Origin: Comamonas sp.
GTDB taxonomy: Bacteria > Pseudomonadota > Gammaproteobacteria > Burkholderiales > Burkholderiaceae_C
Reading direction: 5' to 3'
Length of the DNA: 64,000 nucleotides
NCBI GenBank assembly: GCA_021166775.1
Contig: JAJPEQ010000013.1
Location: 124,001-188,000, forward strand
The position numbers and the translations under genes were made by a program. The notes under the pieces were generated by a model. The model ran no database searches. It was given only the letters and a program-made list of their open reading frames with translations, and was not told where the DNA came from. The number at the start of each line of letters is the position of its first letter. Position 1 is the stretch's first letter. Shown piece after piece: positions 1 through 8,954 of this stretch.

Positions 1-2
1 CC

Positions 3-971
3 ACCAGCGATGAGGTGCAACAGCTGCTGAAATACGCGATGAAGGGCAAGGCCTTCCGCGCCAACTACGCCAAGATCGAGACCGAACCCGGCAAGCTGTG
101 GGAGAAAATCAAGGGCGTCACCGGCCGGATCTACGACTGGCCCGAGAGCACCTACATCGCCGAGCCGCCGTTCTTCGACGGCTTTGTGAAAAAGACGGCG
201 GCCTCGGCCGCCGAGGCCGCAGCCAAGGATCATTCGGTGCGCGGCGCGCGCATCATGGCCCTGTTTGGCGACTCGGTCACCACCGACCACATCTCGCCGG
301 CCGGGCGCATCAAGGAAAGCTCGCCCGCGGGCCTCTGGCTCAAGGCGCACGGCGTGAGCAAGCAGGATTTCAACAGCTACGGCTCGCGCCGCGGCCAGCA
401 CGAGGTGATGATGCGCGGCACCTTTGCCAACGTGCGCATCAAGAACCTGATGATCCCGCCGCGCGCCGATGGCTCGCGCGAGGAAGGCGGCCTCACGCTC
501 TACCAAGGTGAAGGGCCGCAACGCGGCAACAAGATGGCCATCTTCGATGCGGCCGAGCTCTATATGGCGAGCAAGACCCCCACGGTGGTGTTCGCCGGCG
601 AGGAATATGGCACGGGCTCCAGCCGCGACTGGGCGGCCAAGGGCACGCAGCTGCTGGGCATCCAGGCCGTGGTGGCGCGCAGCTTTGAGCGCATCCACCG
701 CTCCAACCTGATCGGCATGGGCGTGCTGCCGCTGCAGTTTCAGGGCCAGGACAGCTGGGAGACCCTGGGCCTCAAGGGTGACGAGCAGGTGGACGTGGTC
801 GTGGACAAGCAGCTCAAGCCGCAAAGCAACGCCAGGCTGATCATTCGCCGCGCCGACGGCGGCACGAAGGAAGTGCCCCTGACGTTGCGTCTGGACACGC
901 CGATCGAGGTCGATTACTACCGCAGCGGCGGCATCCTGCCCTATGTCCTGGATCAGCTGATCGCTGATTGA
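3..971 (+). CDS. acnA: Aconitate hydratase A, C-terminal part (5' end outside window)
   Basis: This is the C-terminal third of a large iron-sulfur aconitase, which interconverts citrate and isocitrate in the TCA cycle. The frame is already open at base 3, so the start lies upstream of the window. Visible signatures are ALFGDSVTTDHISPAG, RGTFANVRIKN, EEYGTGSSRDWAAKGT and RSFERIHRSNLIGMGVLPLQF, which form the swivelling C-terminal domain holding substrate-binding Ser and Arg residues. The [4Fe-4S] cysteines would be in the missing part. The related 2-methylcitrate dehydratase AcnD shares this domain. No prp genes are visible, so AcnA is preferred. Confidence 0.93.
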   Translation, partial: TSDEVQQLLKYAMKGKAFRANYAKIETEPGKLWEKIKGVTGRIYDWPESTYIAEPPFFDGFVKKTAASAAEAAAKDHSVRGARIMALFGDSVTTDHISPAGRIKESSPAGLWLKAHGVSKQDFNSYGSRRGQHEVMMRGTFANVRIKNLMIPPRADGSREEGGLTLYQGEGPQRGNKMAIFDAAELYMASKTPTVVFAGEEYGTGSSRDWAAKGTQLLGIQAVVARSFERIHRSNLIGMGVLPLQFQGQDSWETLGLKGDEQVDVVVDKQLKPQSNARLIIRRADGGTKEVPLTLRLDTPIEVDYYRSGGILPYVLDQLIAD

Positions 972-1073
972 GCCCGGGTGGCGGGGCGGCCGACGGTCAC
1001 GGCAGCCGTGGCGCCACAGTGACTTGCAAGGCCGGTCGTGGGTGGTGTGCACCTGCACCGGCCTGAATTTTGT

Positions 1074-2291
1074 ATGCATCAGATTCTGATCGCGGGCGGT
1101 GGCATTGGCGGGCTGGCCGCTGCACTGGCCTGCCAGCGTGCGGGCTGGCACGTGCGCCTGCATGAGCGCGCCAGCGCGTTCGGCGAAGTGGGGGCGGGCG
1201 TGCAGCTCGGGCCCAACGCCGTGCGCTGCCTCGCTGCCTGGGGGCTGATGGCGCCGCTGCGGGCGCTGGCGTGTTTCCCCGAGACGCTGCAGGTGCGCAG
1301 TGCGCTCGATGGAGCGCAGCTTGCACGGATGGACCTGGGCCGCGCCGTCGCCGAGCGCTATGGCGCGGCCTATGTCACCGTGCACCGGGCCGACCTGCAT
1401 GGCCTGTTGCTGCAGGCCGCACGCGCGCTGCCCCAGATGCAGTTGCACTTGTGCCAGCAGGTGACGCATTTCAGCCAGCAGCCCCATGGGGTTTGCGCGC
1501 AGGTGCGGACGGCGGACGGCGCGCAGCTGCAGGTCGAGGCGGATGCCCTGCTGGGCGCCGACGGCTTGCACAGCCGTGTGCGCGACGTGATGCTGGGCGT
1601 CGTCGGCGAAGAAGTGGCTGGGCACGTCGCCTACCGCGCGGTCGTGTCTCAGCAGGCGCTGCCGTGGGCGCTGCGTACGCAGGTGGTGACGGTGTGGCTG
1701 GGCCCGCGCCTGCATGTCGTGCACTATCCCGTGCGCGGTGGCGAATGGCTCAATGTGGTGGTGATACGCGAGGGGCAGGCTCGGGAGTCCCTGCGACGCT
1801 GGGATCAGGCCGCCGATGCGGGCGAACTGTTGCCGGTTCTGGATGGCGTCTGCACCAACTTGCAGGACCTGGTGCGGGCCGTGCCTGCCGCCGGGGGCGT
1901 GTGGCGGCGCTGGCCTCTGGCGCTGCGCGCTGCGGTGGCTGGCGCGCATGAGATGGCGCAGGGGGCGGTGGCGCTGCTGGGCGATGCGGCACACCCCATG
2001 CGTCCCTATCTCGCGCAGGGGGCTGGAATGGCCATTGAAGACGCCATGGGCCTGGAGCAGGCTCTGGCCATGCAGTCGCTGAATGTGCAGGAACGGCTGC
2101 GCCGCTACGCGCTCAGCCGCTGGCAACGCGTGGCGCGGGTACAGCGGCGCTCGCGGCGCAACGGCCGCATCTTTCATGCCACGGGGGCGGTGCGATTGGC
2201 GCGCGATGCGTCGCTGCGCCTGCTGGGGGAGGGCGTGCTGGACATGCCCTGGCTCTATGGCGGCGGGCCGCTGCCTGCGCGGGGCAGATGA
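1074..2291 (+). CDS. FAD-dependent monooxygenase (salicylate/3-hydroxybenzoate hydroxylase-like)
   Basis: A class A flavoprotein monooxygenase of about 405 residues. The N-terminal dinucleotide fold GGGIGGLAAAL is at residues 7-17, a DG-type motif (LGADGLHSRVR) is in the middle, and the FAD-ribityl motif LLGDAAHPM with GAGMAIEDA is near the C-terminus. The family uses NAD(P)H and oxygen to hydroxylate aromatic acids or similar rings; the substrate cannot be read here. I chose the ATG at 1074 because it places the GxGxxG loop close to the N-terminus; an in-frame GTG at 1038 would add twelve unlikely residues. The gene stands alone between acnA and ddh. Confidence 0.85.
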   Translation: MHQILIAGGGIGGLAAALACQRAGWHVRLHERASAFGEVGAGVQLGPNAVRCLAAWGLMAPLRALACFPETLQVRSALDGAQLARMDLGRAVAERYGAAYVTVHRADLHGLLLQAARALPQMQLHLCQQVTHFSQQPHGVCAQVRTADGAQLQVEADALLGADGLHSRVRDVMLGVVGEEVAGHVAYRAVVSQQALPWALRTQVVTVWLGPRLHVVHYPVRGGEWLNVVVIREGQARESLRRWDQAADAGELLPVLDGVCTNLQDLVRAVPAAGGVWRRWPLALRAAVAGAHEMAQGAVALLGDAAHPMRPYLAQGAGMAIEDAMGLEQALAMQSLNVQERLRRYALSRWQRVARVQRRSRRNGRIFHATGAVRLARDASLRLLGEGVLDMPWLYGGGPLPARGR

Positions 2292-2404
2292 TCGATACGC
2301 GAGTGCCGTCGGTGGCATGGCTCCGTCGGTTCGCCTTGCCTGCGCCCACATTGCCTTCGGCTTTGCGCCTCGTCAGCCAGCCGGGTGCAAACCCGCATGA
2401 ACCG

Positions 2405-2438
2405 GCTGCCTGATGGCAGCGGCTATTATTTTTATTTT
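2405..2438 (+). terminator. Possible Rho-independent terminator after the monooxygenase
   Basis: GCTGCC and GGCAGC form a perfect six-base stem around a TGAT loop, followed by a T-rich run (ctattatttttatttt). The stem is short, so this is tentative. The same AT-rich run could also carry the ddh promoter. Confidence 0.4.
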
Positions 2439-2452
2439 GAAAGGCAATCACC

Positions 2453-3460
2453 ATGGAACATCAACAAAATGACCACCGTCAGGCGCCGCTGCGGCTGGCC
2501 ATCGTCGGGTACGGCAACCTCGGGCGCGGCGTGGAGAAGGCGGTCGGCAAGAATCCCGACACGGCGCTGGTCGGTATCTACACGCGCCGCGGCCCCGCCA
2601 GCGTCAAATCTGCCAGTGGCGTTGCTGTGCATGCGGTCGCTGATCTTCTCGCGCATCGAAAGAGTATCGATGTGTTGATCCTCTGCGGCGGCTCCAAGGA
2701 CGATCTGCCGGTGCAGACGCCAGAGTACGCTCGCCACTTCAATGTGGTGGACAGTTTTGACACGCACGCCCGTATTCCCGAGCACTTTGCGAAAGTGGAT
2801 GCCGCGGCGCGCGCCAGCCAGACCACGGCCCTGATCTCCGCGGGATGGGACCCCGGGCTGTTTTCCGTCAACCGCGTGATGAGCGATGCCTTCCTGCCCG
2901 ATGGCGCCAGCTACACCTTCTGGGGCAAGGGCTTGAGCCAGGGGCATTCGGACGCGATCCGCCACGTGCCCGGTGTTGCCGCTGGCGTGCAGTACACCAT
3001 CCCGGTGGCCGAGGCGATGGACAAGGCGCGCAGCGGCCTGCGGCCCGAGCTGAGCACGCGCGAGAAGCATCGGCGCGAATGTTTCGTGGTTCTCAAGCCC
3101 GGCGCAGACGCCGATGCCGTGCGGCGTGCCATCGTCTCCATGCCCAACTACTTCAGCGACTACGACACCACGGTGCATTTCATCAGTGCCGAGGTGCTCG
3201 CGCGTGATCACGCGGGCATGGCCCACGGCGGCTTCGTCATCCGCAGCGGCGATACCTCGGACAAAGTCAAGCACGTGATCGAGTACCGCCTGCAGCTGGA
3301 CAGCAATCCCGAGTTCACCGCCAGCGTGCTGGTGGCCGGTGCGCGCGCCGTCCATCGCCTGCACCAGTCGGGGCAATACGGTTGCAAGACCATGCTGGAC
3401 CTGTCACCCGCGCTGCTCTCGCCCAAGAGCGCGCAGGAACTCCGAGCGAATTACCTGTAA
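2453..3460 (+). CDS. ddh: meso-Diaminopimelate D-dehydrogenase
   Basis: A 335-residue NADP-dependent dehydrogenase that makes meso-diaminopimelate directly from tetrahydrodipicolinate, ammonia and NADPH, bypassing the acylated intermediates of the usual lysine/peptidoglycan route. The N-terminal Rossmann motif is VGYGNLGRGVEKA (residues 18-30). Family blocks seen are LCGGSKDDLP, VDSFDTHARIPEH, ISAGWDPGLFSVNRV, and FWGKGLSQGHSDAIRHVPGV, which lines the substrate pocket. Length fits the family (about 320-330). AAAGG lies about ten bases before the ATG. It stands alone and converges on the nuclease gene, with a ten-base overlap of 3' ends. Confidence 0.93.
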   Translation: MEHQQNDHRQAPLRLAIVGYGNLGRGVEKAVGKNPDTALVGIYTRRGPASVKSASGVAVHAVADLLAHRKSIDVLILCGGSKDDLPVQTPEYARHFNVVDSFDTHARIPEHFAKVDAAARASQTTALISAGWDPGLFSVNRVMSDAFLPDGASYTFWGKGLSQGHSDAIRHVPGVAAGVQYTIPVAEAMDKARSGLRPELSTREKHRRECFVVLKPGADADAVRRAIVSMPNYFSDYDTTVHFISAEVLARDHAGMAHGGFVIRSGDTSDKVKHVIEYRLQLDSNPEFTASVLVAGARAVHRLHQSGQYGCKTMLDLSPALLSPKSAQELRANYL

Positions 3461-3897
3461 ATCGGGTGGGGGTGGCGCTGACGGTATGTCCATGGCGCCA
3501 GCGGGCGCTTTTGCGCCCACAAGCCCACTTTCGTCTGGCGCGCGCGAACGGCCGCGCGCGCGAGCGCCGGGTGCATCCTGGCCTGGGTCGGATGCACCCA
3601 GGCGAGACCGGCCACCACCTGCTCGCTCGCTGCGTCGCGGCCGCGGCAGCTGACCTGAGCGAGCAACCGGCCGTATTTGTCGTGGCCCTGCGCCGTCAAG
3701 CGCGCCTGCTGGCGCAGGCACAGCTGCGCGAGGTGCTTGCGAGCCTGTACGCCATGCGCCTGCCGCAGCTCGGGCGCGTCGATGGCTGCGATACGCACGC
3801 GCTGCACGGGCTCGGCGCCACAGCGGGCGGAGAGCGAATCGCCGTCCCCGACTGAAACGATCAGGCACAGGGCGACGGCGGCCGTCACGAGGGACAT
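3451..3897 (-). CDS. Thermonuclease family protein (staphylococcal nuclease fold)
   Basis: A 148-residue protein with an N-terminal hydrophobic stretch that looks like a signal sequence without a clean cleavage site, followed by an SNase-like OB-fold domain. The calcium-dependent catalytic pattern is recognisable: GDGDSL, RIAAIDAPELRQAHG (Arg and Glu of the active site) and HDKYGRLLAQV (second Arg). LAWVHP and KVGLWA are further family blocks. It probably cleaves DNA or RNA in the periplasm or outside the cell. The 3' end overlaps that of ddh. Confidence 0.85.
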   Translation of the reverse strand: MSLVTAAVALCLIVSVGDGDSLSARCGAEPVQRVRIAAIDAPELRQAHGVQARKHLAQLCLRQQARLTAQGHDKYGRLLAQVSCRGRDAASEQVVAGLAWVHPTQARMHPALARAAVRARQTKVGLWAQKRPLAPWTYRQRHPHPIYR

Positions 3898-3904
3898 GGC
3901 GGAA

Positions 3905-3962
3905 TTAAAAGAAAACGGGCTGCAGCGCTTTCAGAATGGGCGCCGTGCGCTATGAAAATATC
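3905..3962. repeat. Degenerate short palindromic intergenic repeat, copy A
   Basis: The segment containing GGGCTGCAGCGCTTTCAG, then GGGCGCCGTGCGCTATG, resembles the segments at 18356-18410 and (in the other orientation) 38597-38650. All share an AGCGC / GGCGC core flanked by GGCTG and TAGC. Similar elements are, from memory, frequent between genes in Comamonadaceae. It fills the gap between the nuclease start and the suhB stop. Confidence 0.5.
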
Positions 3963-4842
3963 ATTCCGGATCGGTGTCGGTGCTGGCGCTACTGCTGGAA
4001 GTGGCGGCCTGCACCGCCATCTTGTCGGCCACGCTGGCGAATTTGCTGTACTTGCCGATCAGGTTCACGAGCTGAGCATAGATGCGCGCCGGGGCTGCCA
4101 GGCATTCGCGCTGTTCCAGGTAGTTCGCTTCGCCCGTGAAATTGCCCACGAGGCCGCCAGCTTCCGTCACCAGCAGGCCGCCGGCGGCCACGTCCCAGAT
4201 GGACAGACCGGCCTCGAAGAAACCGTCGGTGAACCCGGCCGCCACGTAGGCCAGATCCAGTGCCGCGGCTCCGGGTCGGCGCAGACCCTGCGTGTGTGGC
4301 ATCACCTCGGCCATCATCTTCATGTAACCGGGGAAATCGTCGCCGGGGCGGTAAGGGAAACCGGTGCCGATCAGGCACTCCGATAGTCGTGTGCGCCTGG
4401 AAACGCGCATGCGCCTGTCGTTCATGAACGCGCCGCGCCCGCGCGTGGCGGTGAAGAGGTCGTTGCGCGTGGGGTCGTACACCACGCCGTGCTCCACCTT
4501 GCCGCGCACCGACAGCGCGATGCTCACGCAGTACACGGGGAAACCGTGAATGAAGTTCGTCGTGCCGTCCAGCGGGTCGATGATCCAGATGTAGTCCGAG
4601 TCCTTGGCGCCGTGCTGCCTGCCCGATTCCTCGGCCAGGATGGCGTGGCCGGGGTAGGCGGTGAGCAGCGTGTCGATGATGGCGGTTTCGCTTGCCTGAT
4701 CGACCTCGGTCACAAAGTCGTTGATCTGCTTTTGCGAAACACGCACGGCTTCCACGTCCAGCGCGGCGCGGTTGATGATGGCGCCAGCGGCGCGTGCGGC
4801 CTTGATGGCCGTGTTGAGCATGGGGTGCAGATGGGACGACAT
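3961..4842 (-). CDS. suhB: Inositol-1-monophosphatase SuhB
   Basis: A 293-residue Mg/Li-sensitive inositol monophosphatase. In E. coli SuhB also joins the rRNA antitermination complex. Metal-site motifs are ILAEESG, the signature [20 protein letters not shown], and [17 protein letters not shown] near the C-terminus. I chose the start at 4842 ([20 protein letters not shown]), which aligns with E. coli SuhB (MHPMLN...); the reading frame is open further upstream but with no family similarity. The C-terminal tail is rich in Ser/Thr and Asp. It is divergent from trmJ. Confidence 0.95.
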   Translation of the reverse strand: MSSHLHPMLNTAIKAARAAGAIINRAALDVEAVRVSQKQINDFVTEVDQASETAIIDTLLTAYPGHAILAEESGRQHGAKDSDYIWIIDPLDGTTNFIHGFPVYCVSIALSVRGKVEHGVVYDPTRNDLFTATRGRGAFMNDRRMRVSRRTRLSECLIGTGFPYRPGDDFPGYMKMMAEVMPHTQGLRRPGAAALDLAYVAAGFTDGFFEAGLSIWDVAAGGLLVTEAGGLVGNFTGEANYLEQRECLAAPARIYAQLVNLIGKYSKFASVADKMAVQAATSSSSASTDTDPE

Positions 4843-4985
4843 GGAAAGGAGCGGCAAGTGAACGCGTCGATGCGCGAGGGCCGCCGATTTTAGGTCAACG
4901 CTGACCATGCCCCTGGCGGGCGAGCACTTGTGCGTCGCTGCCTCTACCCCGCGGCGGCGTGGGCTGGACGACGACAATCGCGCCC

Positions 4986-5786
4986 ATGCGAACACGCTTT
5001 GTTTTGATTCAGACCAGTCACCCCGGCAATGTGGGCGCCGCGGCGCGCGCGATCAAGACCATGGGTTTTGATGATCTGGTGCTGGTGGCGCCGCGCTGGC
5101 CCAATGTGCTGCACCGCGAGATCGCGATCCAGCGGGCCAGTGGCGCCACCGATGTGCTGGCCAAGGCGCGCGTCGTCGCCACCCTTGATGAAGCGCTGCA
5201 GGGCATGCACCATCTGTGCGCCACGGCCATGACGCCGCGCGACTTCGGGCCGCCAACGCGCTCACCCCGCGAGCACTTTTCGATGCTCCTGAAGAAAGAG
5301 CCATCAGTGCAGGTAGAGCAATGCTCGAAGCCAAATTTGGTTCAAGGTTTTGCGGAGGATACGGGCGTCGCCTTCCTCTTCGGCAGCGAGCGCTTCGGCA
5401 TGGCCAACGACGATGTCTACCGCTGCCATGTGGCGCTCTGCATTCCGACGGCGGCGCACTTTGGCTCGCTCAACCTCGCGGCGGCGGTGCAGGTGATCGC
5501 GTATGAGTGGCGCCTGGCGCTTGGCGGCTTTGCGGTACAGGACGTCGCCGCGCATGGCCAGCAGGCCGACGCCGCACAGGTGGCTGGCATGCTCGCGCAT
5601 TGGCAGCGGGCGCTGATCGATGTCGGCTTTCTGGATCCCACCGCGCCCAAGAAGCTCATGCCACGCCTGAATCAGCTCTTCAACCGCGCCCGGCCCACGC
5701 AGGAAGAGATCCACATCCTGCGCGGTATCGCCAGGGCCCTGATCGATGTGGCGAGCGAGCGCAACAAAGGTGACACGATTAAGTAG
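4986..5786 (+). CDS. trmJ: tRNA (cytidine/uridine-32-2'-O)-methyltransferase TrmJ
   Basis: A 266-residue SPOUT-class methyltransferase that methylates the ribose of position 32 in the anticodon loop. The N-terminus [21 protein letters not shown] and the trefoil-knot motifs [10 protein letters not shown] and [18 protein letters not shown] bind S-adenosylmethionine. The C-terminal helical tail ([18 protein letters not shown]) is typical of TrmJ. The ATG at 4986 matches family starts; an upstream in-frame start at 4959 would add nine residues. It is divergent from suhB, with about 140 bases between the two starts. Confidence 0.95.
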   Translation: MRTRFVLIQTSHPGNVGAAARAIKTMGFDDLVLVAPRWPNVLHREIAIQRASGATDVLAKARVVATLDEALQGMHHLCATAMTPRDFGPPTRSPREHFSMLLKKEPSVQVEQCSKPNLVQGFAEDTGVAFLFGSERFGMANDDVYRCHVALCIPTAAHFGSLNLAAAVQVIAYEWRLALGGFAVQDVAAHGQQADAAQVAGMLAHWQRALIDVGFLDPTAPKKLMPRLNQLFNRARPTQEEIHILRGIARALIDVASERNKGDTIK

Positions 5787-5907
5787 TTTCCTTGATGCGG
5801 TGCAGCATTCTGTTACCTAAACTGCGCATTTTGCAGGCTTGCAGGGCGCGTACCGACGCGCCGTCTCATTCATTTCATGCAGCTTGGCATCTTAGGAAGG
5901 GTGAGTC

Positions 5908-7899
5908 ATGTCGATTCGTGAAAAAGCGGCCAACGGTTCGGTGGCGCGGCGCGTCACGCTGCTGTCCCTTGGTCTGGTGGCTGTCGTTCTGGTTTTCGTG
6001 GGCATCACCCTCGCGGTGCTGACGGAACGCAATACCCGGGCGCAGCTGGTTGAAAGCGTGGGCGATACGGTCGTCGCAGTGGCGCAGTCGCTCAATGCCG
6101 CCGACAGCATCACGCGCGATATGGCCACGGGCTCGATGAAGGGTTTTGCACGCTTTTTCGAAGCCACCATGGAGCTGGACGAGGCATCTGGCGAACTGCG
6201 CAGCTTCGGTGGCCTGGTCAACGGCGATACCGGCGCGGTCGACCGTTTTGCCACCCAGACCGGCGGCATAGCGCGCGTGTTTGCGCGCAAGGGCGAGGGA
6301 TTCGTCACCGTGGTGTCTTCCGTCAAGGACGAAAAGGGCGTGCGCGAAGATGGGTTGGAGCTCTCGGCGTCCGATCCCGCGTATGCCACCGTCATGAAGG
6401 GCGAACCGTACACGGGGCTGGTGGTGGTGCAGGACAAGCCGTACATGGGCGACTACCAGCCGATCAAGGATGCCAAGGGCAAGGTGGTGGCGCTGCTCTT
6501 CGTGGGCAATGACATCGGCATTTTCCAGGACGTGCTGCAAAAGCAGGTGCAGCAGACGCGGTTCTTCGAGCACGGCGGCGTCTATGTGATCGATCCGGGC
6601 GCGGGGCTGCAACAGGCCCGTTTCGTCTATCACCCCGCGCAACGCGGCCAGGCCGTGCTCAAGGCGAACCCCGGCGCGAAGGCCTTTCTGGAGGCTCTGG
6701 CGGCGGCACCTGATGGCTTCGTGCGCCATGCGCAGGCGCTGCTGTATCCCGAGGCCCAGGATCCGTGGGCGCTGATGCGCAAGACGCAGACGGGCTGGTG
6801 GGTCGTGGCCGAGGTGCCCGATGGCGAGGCCATGGCAGCTCAGCAGCGCGTGACCTGGGCGGTGTGGGGACTGATGGCGCTGGCGCTGTTGGCGCTGGGC
6901 ATCGGCCTGTGGCAAATGCTGCGCCGCGGCGTGAGTCGCCCGCTCATGGGTCTGACCAAGGCCATCACGCTGGTGGCGCAGGGTGACCTGACACAGAAGT
7001 TCACCACCACCCGGCGCGACGAGATCGGCGCATTGATTCGCGAGGTGGAAGGGATGCGCGGGCGTTACGTGCAGATGCTGCAGCAGGTGCGCGCGGCGGC
7101 CGACAGCATCGATACCGCCAGCGCCGAGATCGCCAGCGGCAATCAGGATCTGTCGGCGCGTACCGAGGCCACGGCGTCCAGCCTCGCACAGACGGCGCAA
7201 AGCATGGAAGAGCTCACCACGACGGTCGGCCATTCGGCGGATGCGGCACGTCAGGCCAATCAGCTCGCGGCGTCGGCCGCCGAGGTGGCCGAGCGCGGCG
7301 GCAAGGCCGTGGCGCAGGTGGTGGACACGATGGGCGACATCGAGCAGAGTTCGCGCAAGATCGCTGACATCATCGGCGTGATCGACGGCATCGCGTTTCA
7401 GACCAACATCCTCGCGCTCAACGCGGCCGTGGAGGCTGCGCGTGCCGGCGAACAGGGGCGGGGTTTTGCCGTGGTCGCCGGCGAGGTGCGCTCGCTGGCA
7501 GGGCGATCCGCCGAAGCCGCGCGCGAGATCAAACAGCTGATCCAGGATTCGGTGGGCAGGGTCGCCACCGGAACGCGCCTCGTGAAGGAAGCGGGAGGCA
7601 CCATGAGCGAGATCGTGGACAGCGTGCGGCGCGTCGGCAACATCATTGGCGAAATCACCACCGCGTCGTCGGAGCAGGCGGATGGCATCGGCCAGGTAAA
7701 CCAAGCGGTGGCGCAGCTCGATCAGATGACGCAGCAGAACGCCGCGCTGGTGGAGCAATCGGCCGCGGCCGCGCACAGCCAGCGCGAGCAGGCGGCGCGA
7801 CTGGCGGGCGCCGTGCAGGTGTTCAAGCTCGGAGCGGATGCCCCGGCCGAGGCGCCGTTGGCGGTGCAAGGCCAGGTTCTGCAGCTGGAATCCGCCTGA
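5908..7899 (+). CDS. Methyl-accepting chemotaxis protein with periplasmic Cache domain
   Basis: A 663-residue inner-membrane chemoreceptor. The order is a short cytoplasmic start, TM1 at about residues 15-38, a large periplasmic region to about 310 that reads like a Cache-type sensor (GEPYTGLVVVQDKPYMGDYQ, then VVALLFVGNDIG), TM2 at about 315-335, HAMP, and a cytoplasmic signalling domain. The hairpin tip around residue 500 (FQTNILALNAAVEAARAGEQ, GRGFAVVAGEVR) contacts CheA/CheW. No CheR-tethering NWETF pentapeptide is seen at the C-terminus. AGGAAGGG precedes the ATG. The ligand is unknown. No other chemotaxis gene is nearby. Confidence 0.95.
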   Translation: MSIREKAANGSVARRVTLLSLGLVAVVLVFVGITLAVLTERNTRAQLVESVGDTVVAVAQSLNAADSITRDMATGSMKGFARFFEATMELDEASGELRSFGGLVNGDTGAVDRFATQTGGIARVFARKGEGFVTVVSSVKDEKGVREDGLELSASDPAYATVMKGEPYTGLVVVQDKPYMGDYQPIKDAKGKVVALLFVGNDIGIFQDVLQKQVQQTRFFEHGGVYVIDPGAGLQQARFVYHPAQRGQAVLKANPGAKAFLEALAAAPDGFVRHAQALLYPEAQDPWALMRKTQTGWWVVAEVPDGEAMAAQQRVTWAVWGLMALALLALGIGLWQMLRRGVSRPLMGLTKAITLVAQGDLTQKFTTTRRDEIGALIREVEGMRGRYVQMLQQVRAAADSIDTASAEIASGNQDLSARTEATASSLAQTAQSMEELTTTVGHSADAARQANQLAASAAEVAERGGKAVAQVVDTMGDIEQSSRKIADIIGVIDGIAFQTNILALNAAVEAARAGEQGRGFAVVAGEVRSLAGRSAEAAREIKQLIQDSVGRVATGTRLVKEAGGTMSEIVDSVRRVGNIIGEITTASSEQADGIGQVNQAVAQLDQMTQQNAALVEQSAAAAHSQREQAARLAGAVQVFKLGADAPAEAPLAVQGQVLQLESA

Positions 7900-7966
7900 A
7901 GAGGCCGTCGCCGCTGCAGGTATGGCTTAGACGCTAGACTGCGCGCTGCCATCGCACGCGCCTTCC

Positions 7967-8755
7967 ATGTTTTCCAGAACCCGCTCAGACATCCAGTGCA
8001 TTCTTGACCGCGACCCGGCTGCGCGCAGCACCTGGGAGGTCATCACCTGCTATCCCGGCCTGCACGCCATCTGGCTGCATCGCCCGGCGCACTGGTGCTG
8101 GACGCATGGCCTGCGCTGGCTGGGACGCTTCATTTCGCACCTGGCGCGCTGGCTCACCGGCATCGAGATCCACCCCGGTGCCGTTATCGGCGCGCGCGTG
8201 TTCATCGATCACGGCATGGGCGTGGTGATCGGCGAAACCGCCGAGGTGGGGGACGGGTGCACCATCTATCACGGCGTGACGCTGGGCGGCACCACGCTCT
8301 ACAAGGGTGCCAAGCGCCACCCGACGCTCGGGCGCGACGTGGTGGTGAGCGCGGGCGCGAAGGTGCTCGGGGGCTTCACCGTGGGTGACGGCGCCAAGAT
8401 CGGCAGCAATGCCGTGGTGATCAAGCCCGTGCCCGCCGGAGCAACCGCCGTGGGCATACCCGCGCGCATCATCGCCTCGCACAAGGACCACGGGGCGGAT
8501 GTGACCGAGGCGCAGCATGCGCAGACCCCGGCATTCAGCGCCTATGGTGTGACGCCGCAGCAGGACGACCCGATGGCCCTGGCGCTGCGCAGTCTGGCCG
8601 ATTCGGCCTCGGGGCAGGAGCAGCAGATCGCGCTGCTGTGGCAGGCGATCGAAAAGCTCTCGGCCGGCCAGCAGGTGCGCGGGTGCGTACCGCCCCAGGC
8701 CCATGTCACCGGCCGTTGCGAGGCCGACAGGGTGGGCGACATCCTTGGCAAGTAG
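7967..8755 (+). CDS. cysE: Serine O-acetyltransferase
   Basis: A 262-residue enzyme making O-acetylserine, the carbon acceptor for cysteine synthesis. The left-handed beta-helix hexapeptide repeats are clear: [40 protein letters not shown] and [17 protein letters not shown], with catalytic His in IDHG and YHGVT. The N-terminal helical part is short, like the EpsC/short CysE type found in many beta-proteobacteria. The C-terminal region after about residue 170 is a family-variable tail. It follows the chemoreceptor in the same direction, with its own 67-base leader. Confidence 0.94.
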   Translation: MFSRTRSDIQCILDRDPAARSTWEVITCYPGLHAIWLHRPAHWCWTHGLRWLGRFISHLARWLTGIEIHPGAVIGARVFIDHGMGVVIGETAEVGDGCTIYHGVTLGGTTLYKGAKRHPTLGRDVVVSAGAKVLGGFTVGDGAKIGSNAVVIKPVPAGATAVGIPARIIASHKDHGADVTEAQHAQTPAFSAYGVTPQQDDPMALALRSLADSASGQEQQIALLWQAIEKLSAGQQVRGCVPPQAHVTGRCEADRVGDILGK

Positions 8756-8783
8756 GCGCTGCCGGCGCGGCGGGGCGTTTCGC

Positions 8784-8789
8784 TACAAT
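8784..8789 (+). promoter_or_regulatory. Candidate -10 element (TACAAT) for tig
   Basis: TACAAT lies about 165 bases upstream of tig. No convincing -35 box is found at the right spacing, so this is a partial promoter call. It implies a long 5' leader. Confidence 0.4.
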
Positions 8790-8954
8790 CAACGGTTTCC
8801 CTGAGCATGACCGGGCCCATGAAGGGCGGCGGACGGGCATTGTCGGTGCCCCATTGCCACGGAAAAAACCAGAAACACCCCGGAGCGCGAGCATGCAGTC
8901 GTCGAGCGATGGCCAGCGGCGCGTTCCCACACTGTCAGACGATGAGGAACCACA

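Noticed and set aside
5875-7869. A 664-codon antisense frame over the chemoreceptor
   Set aside because: It exactly mirrors the receptor gene and has no recognisable motif or ribosome-binding site.
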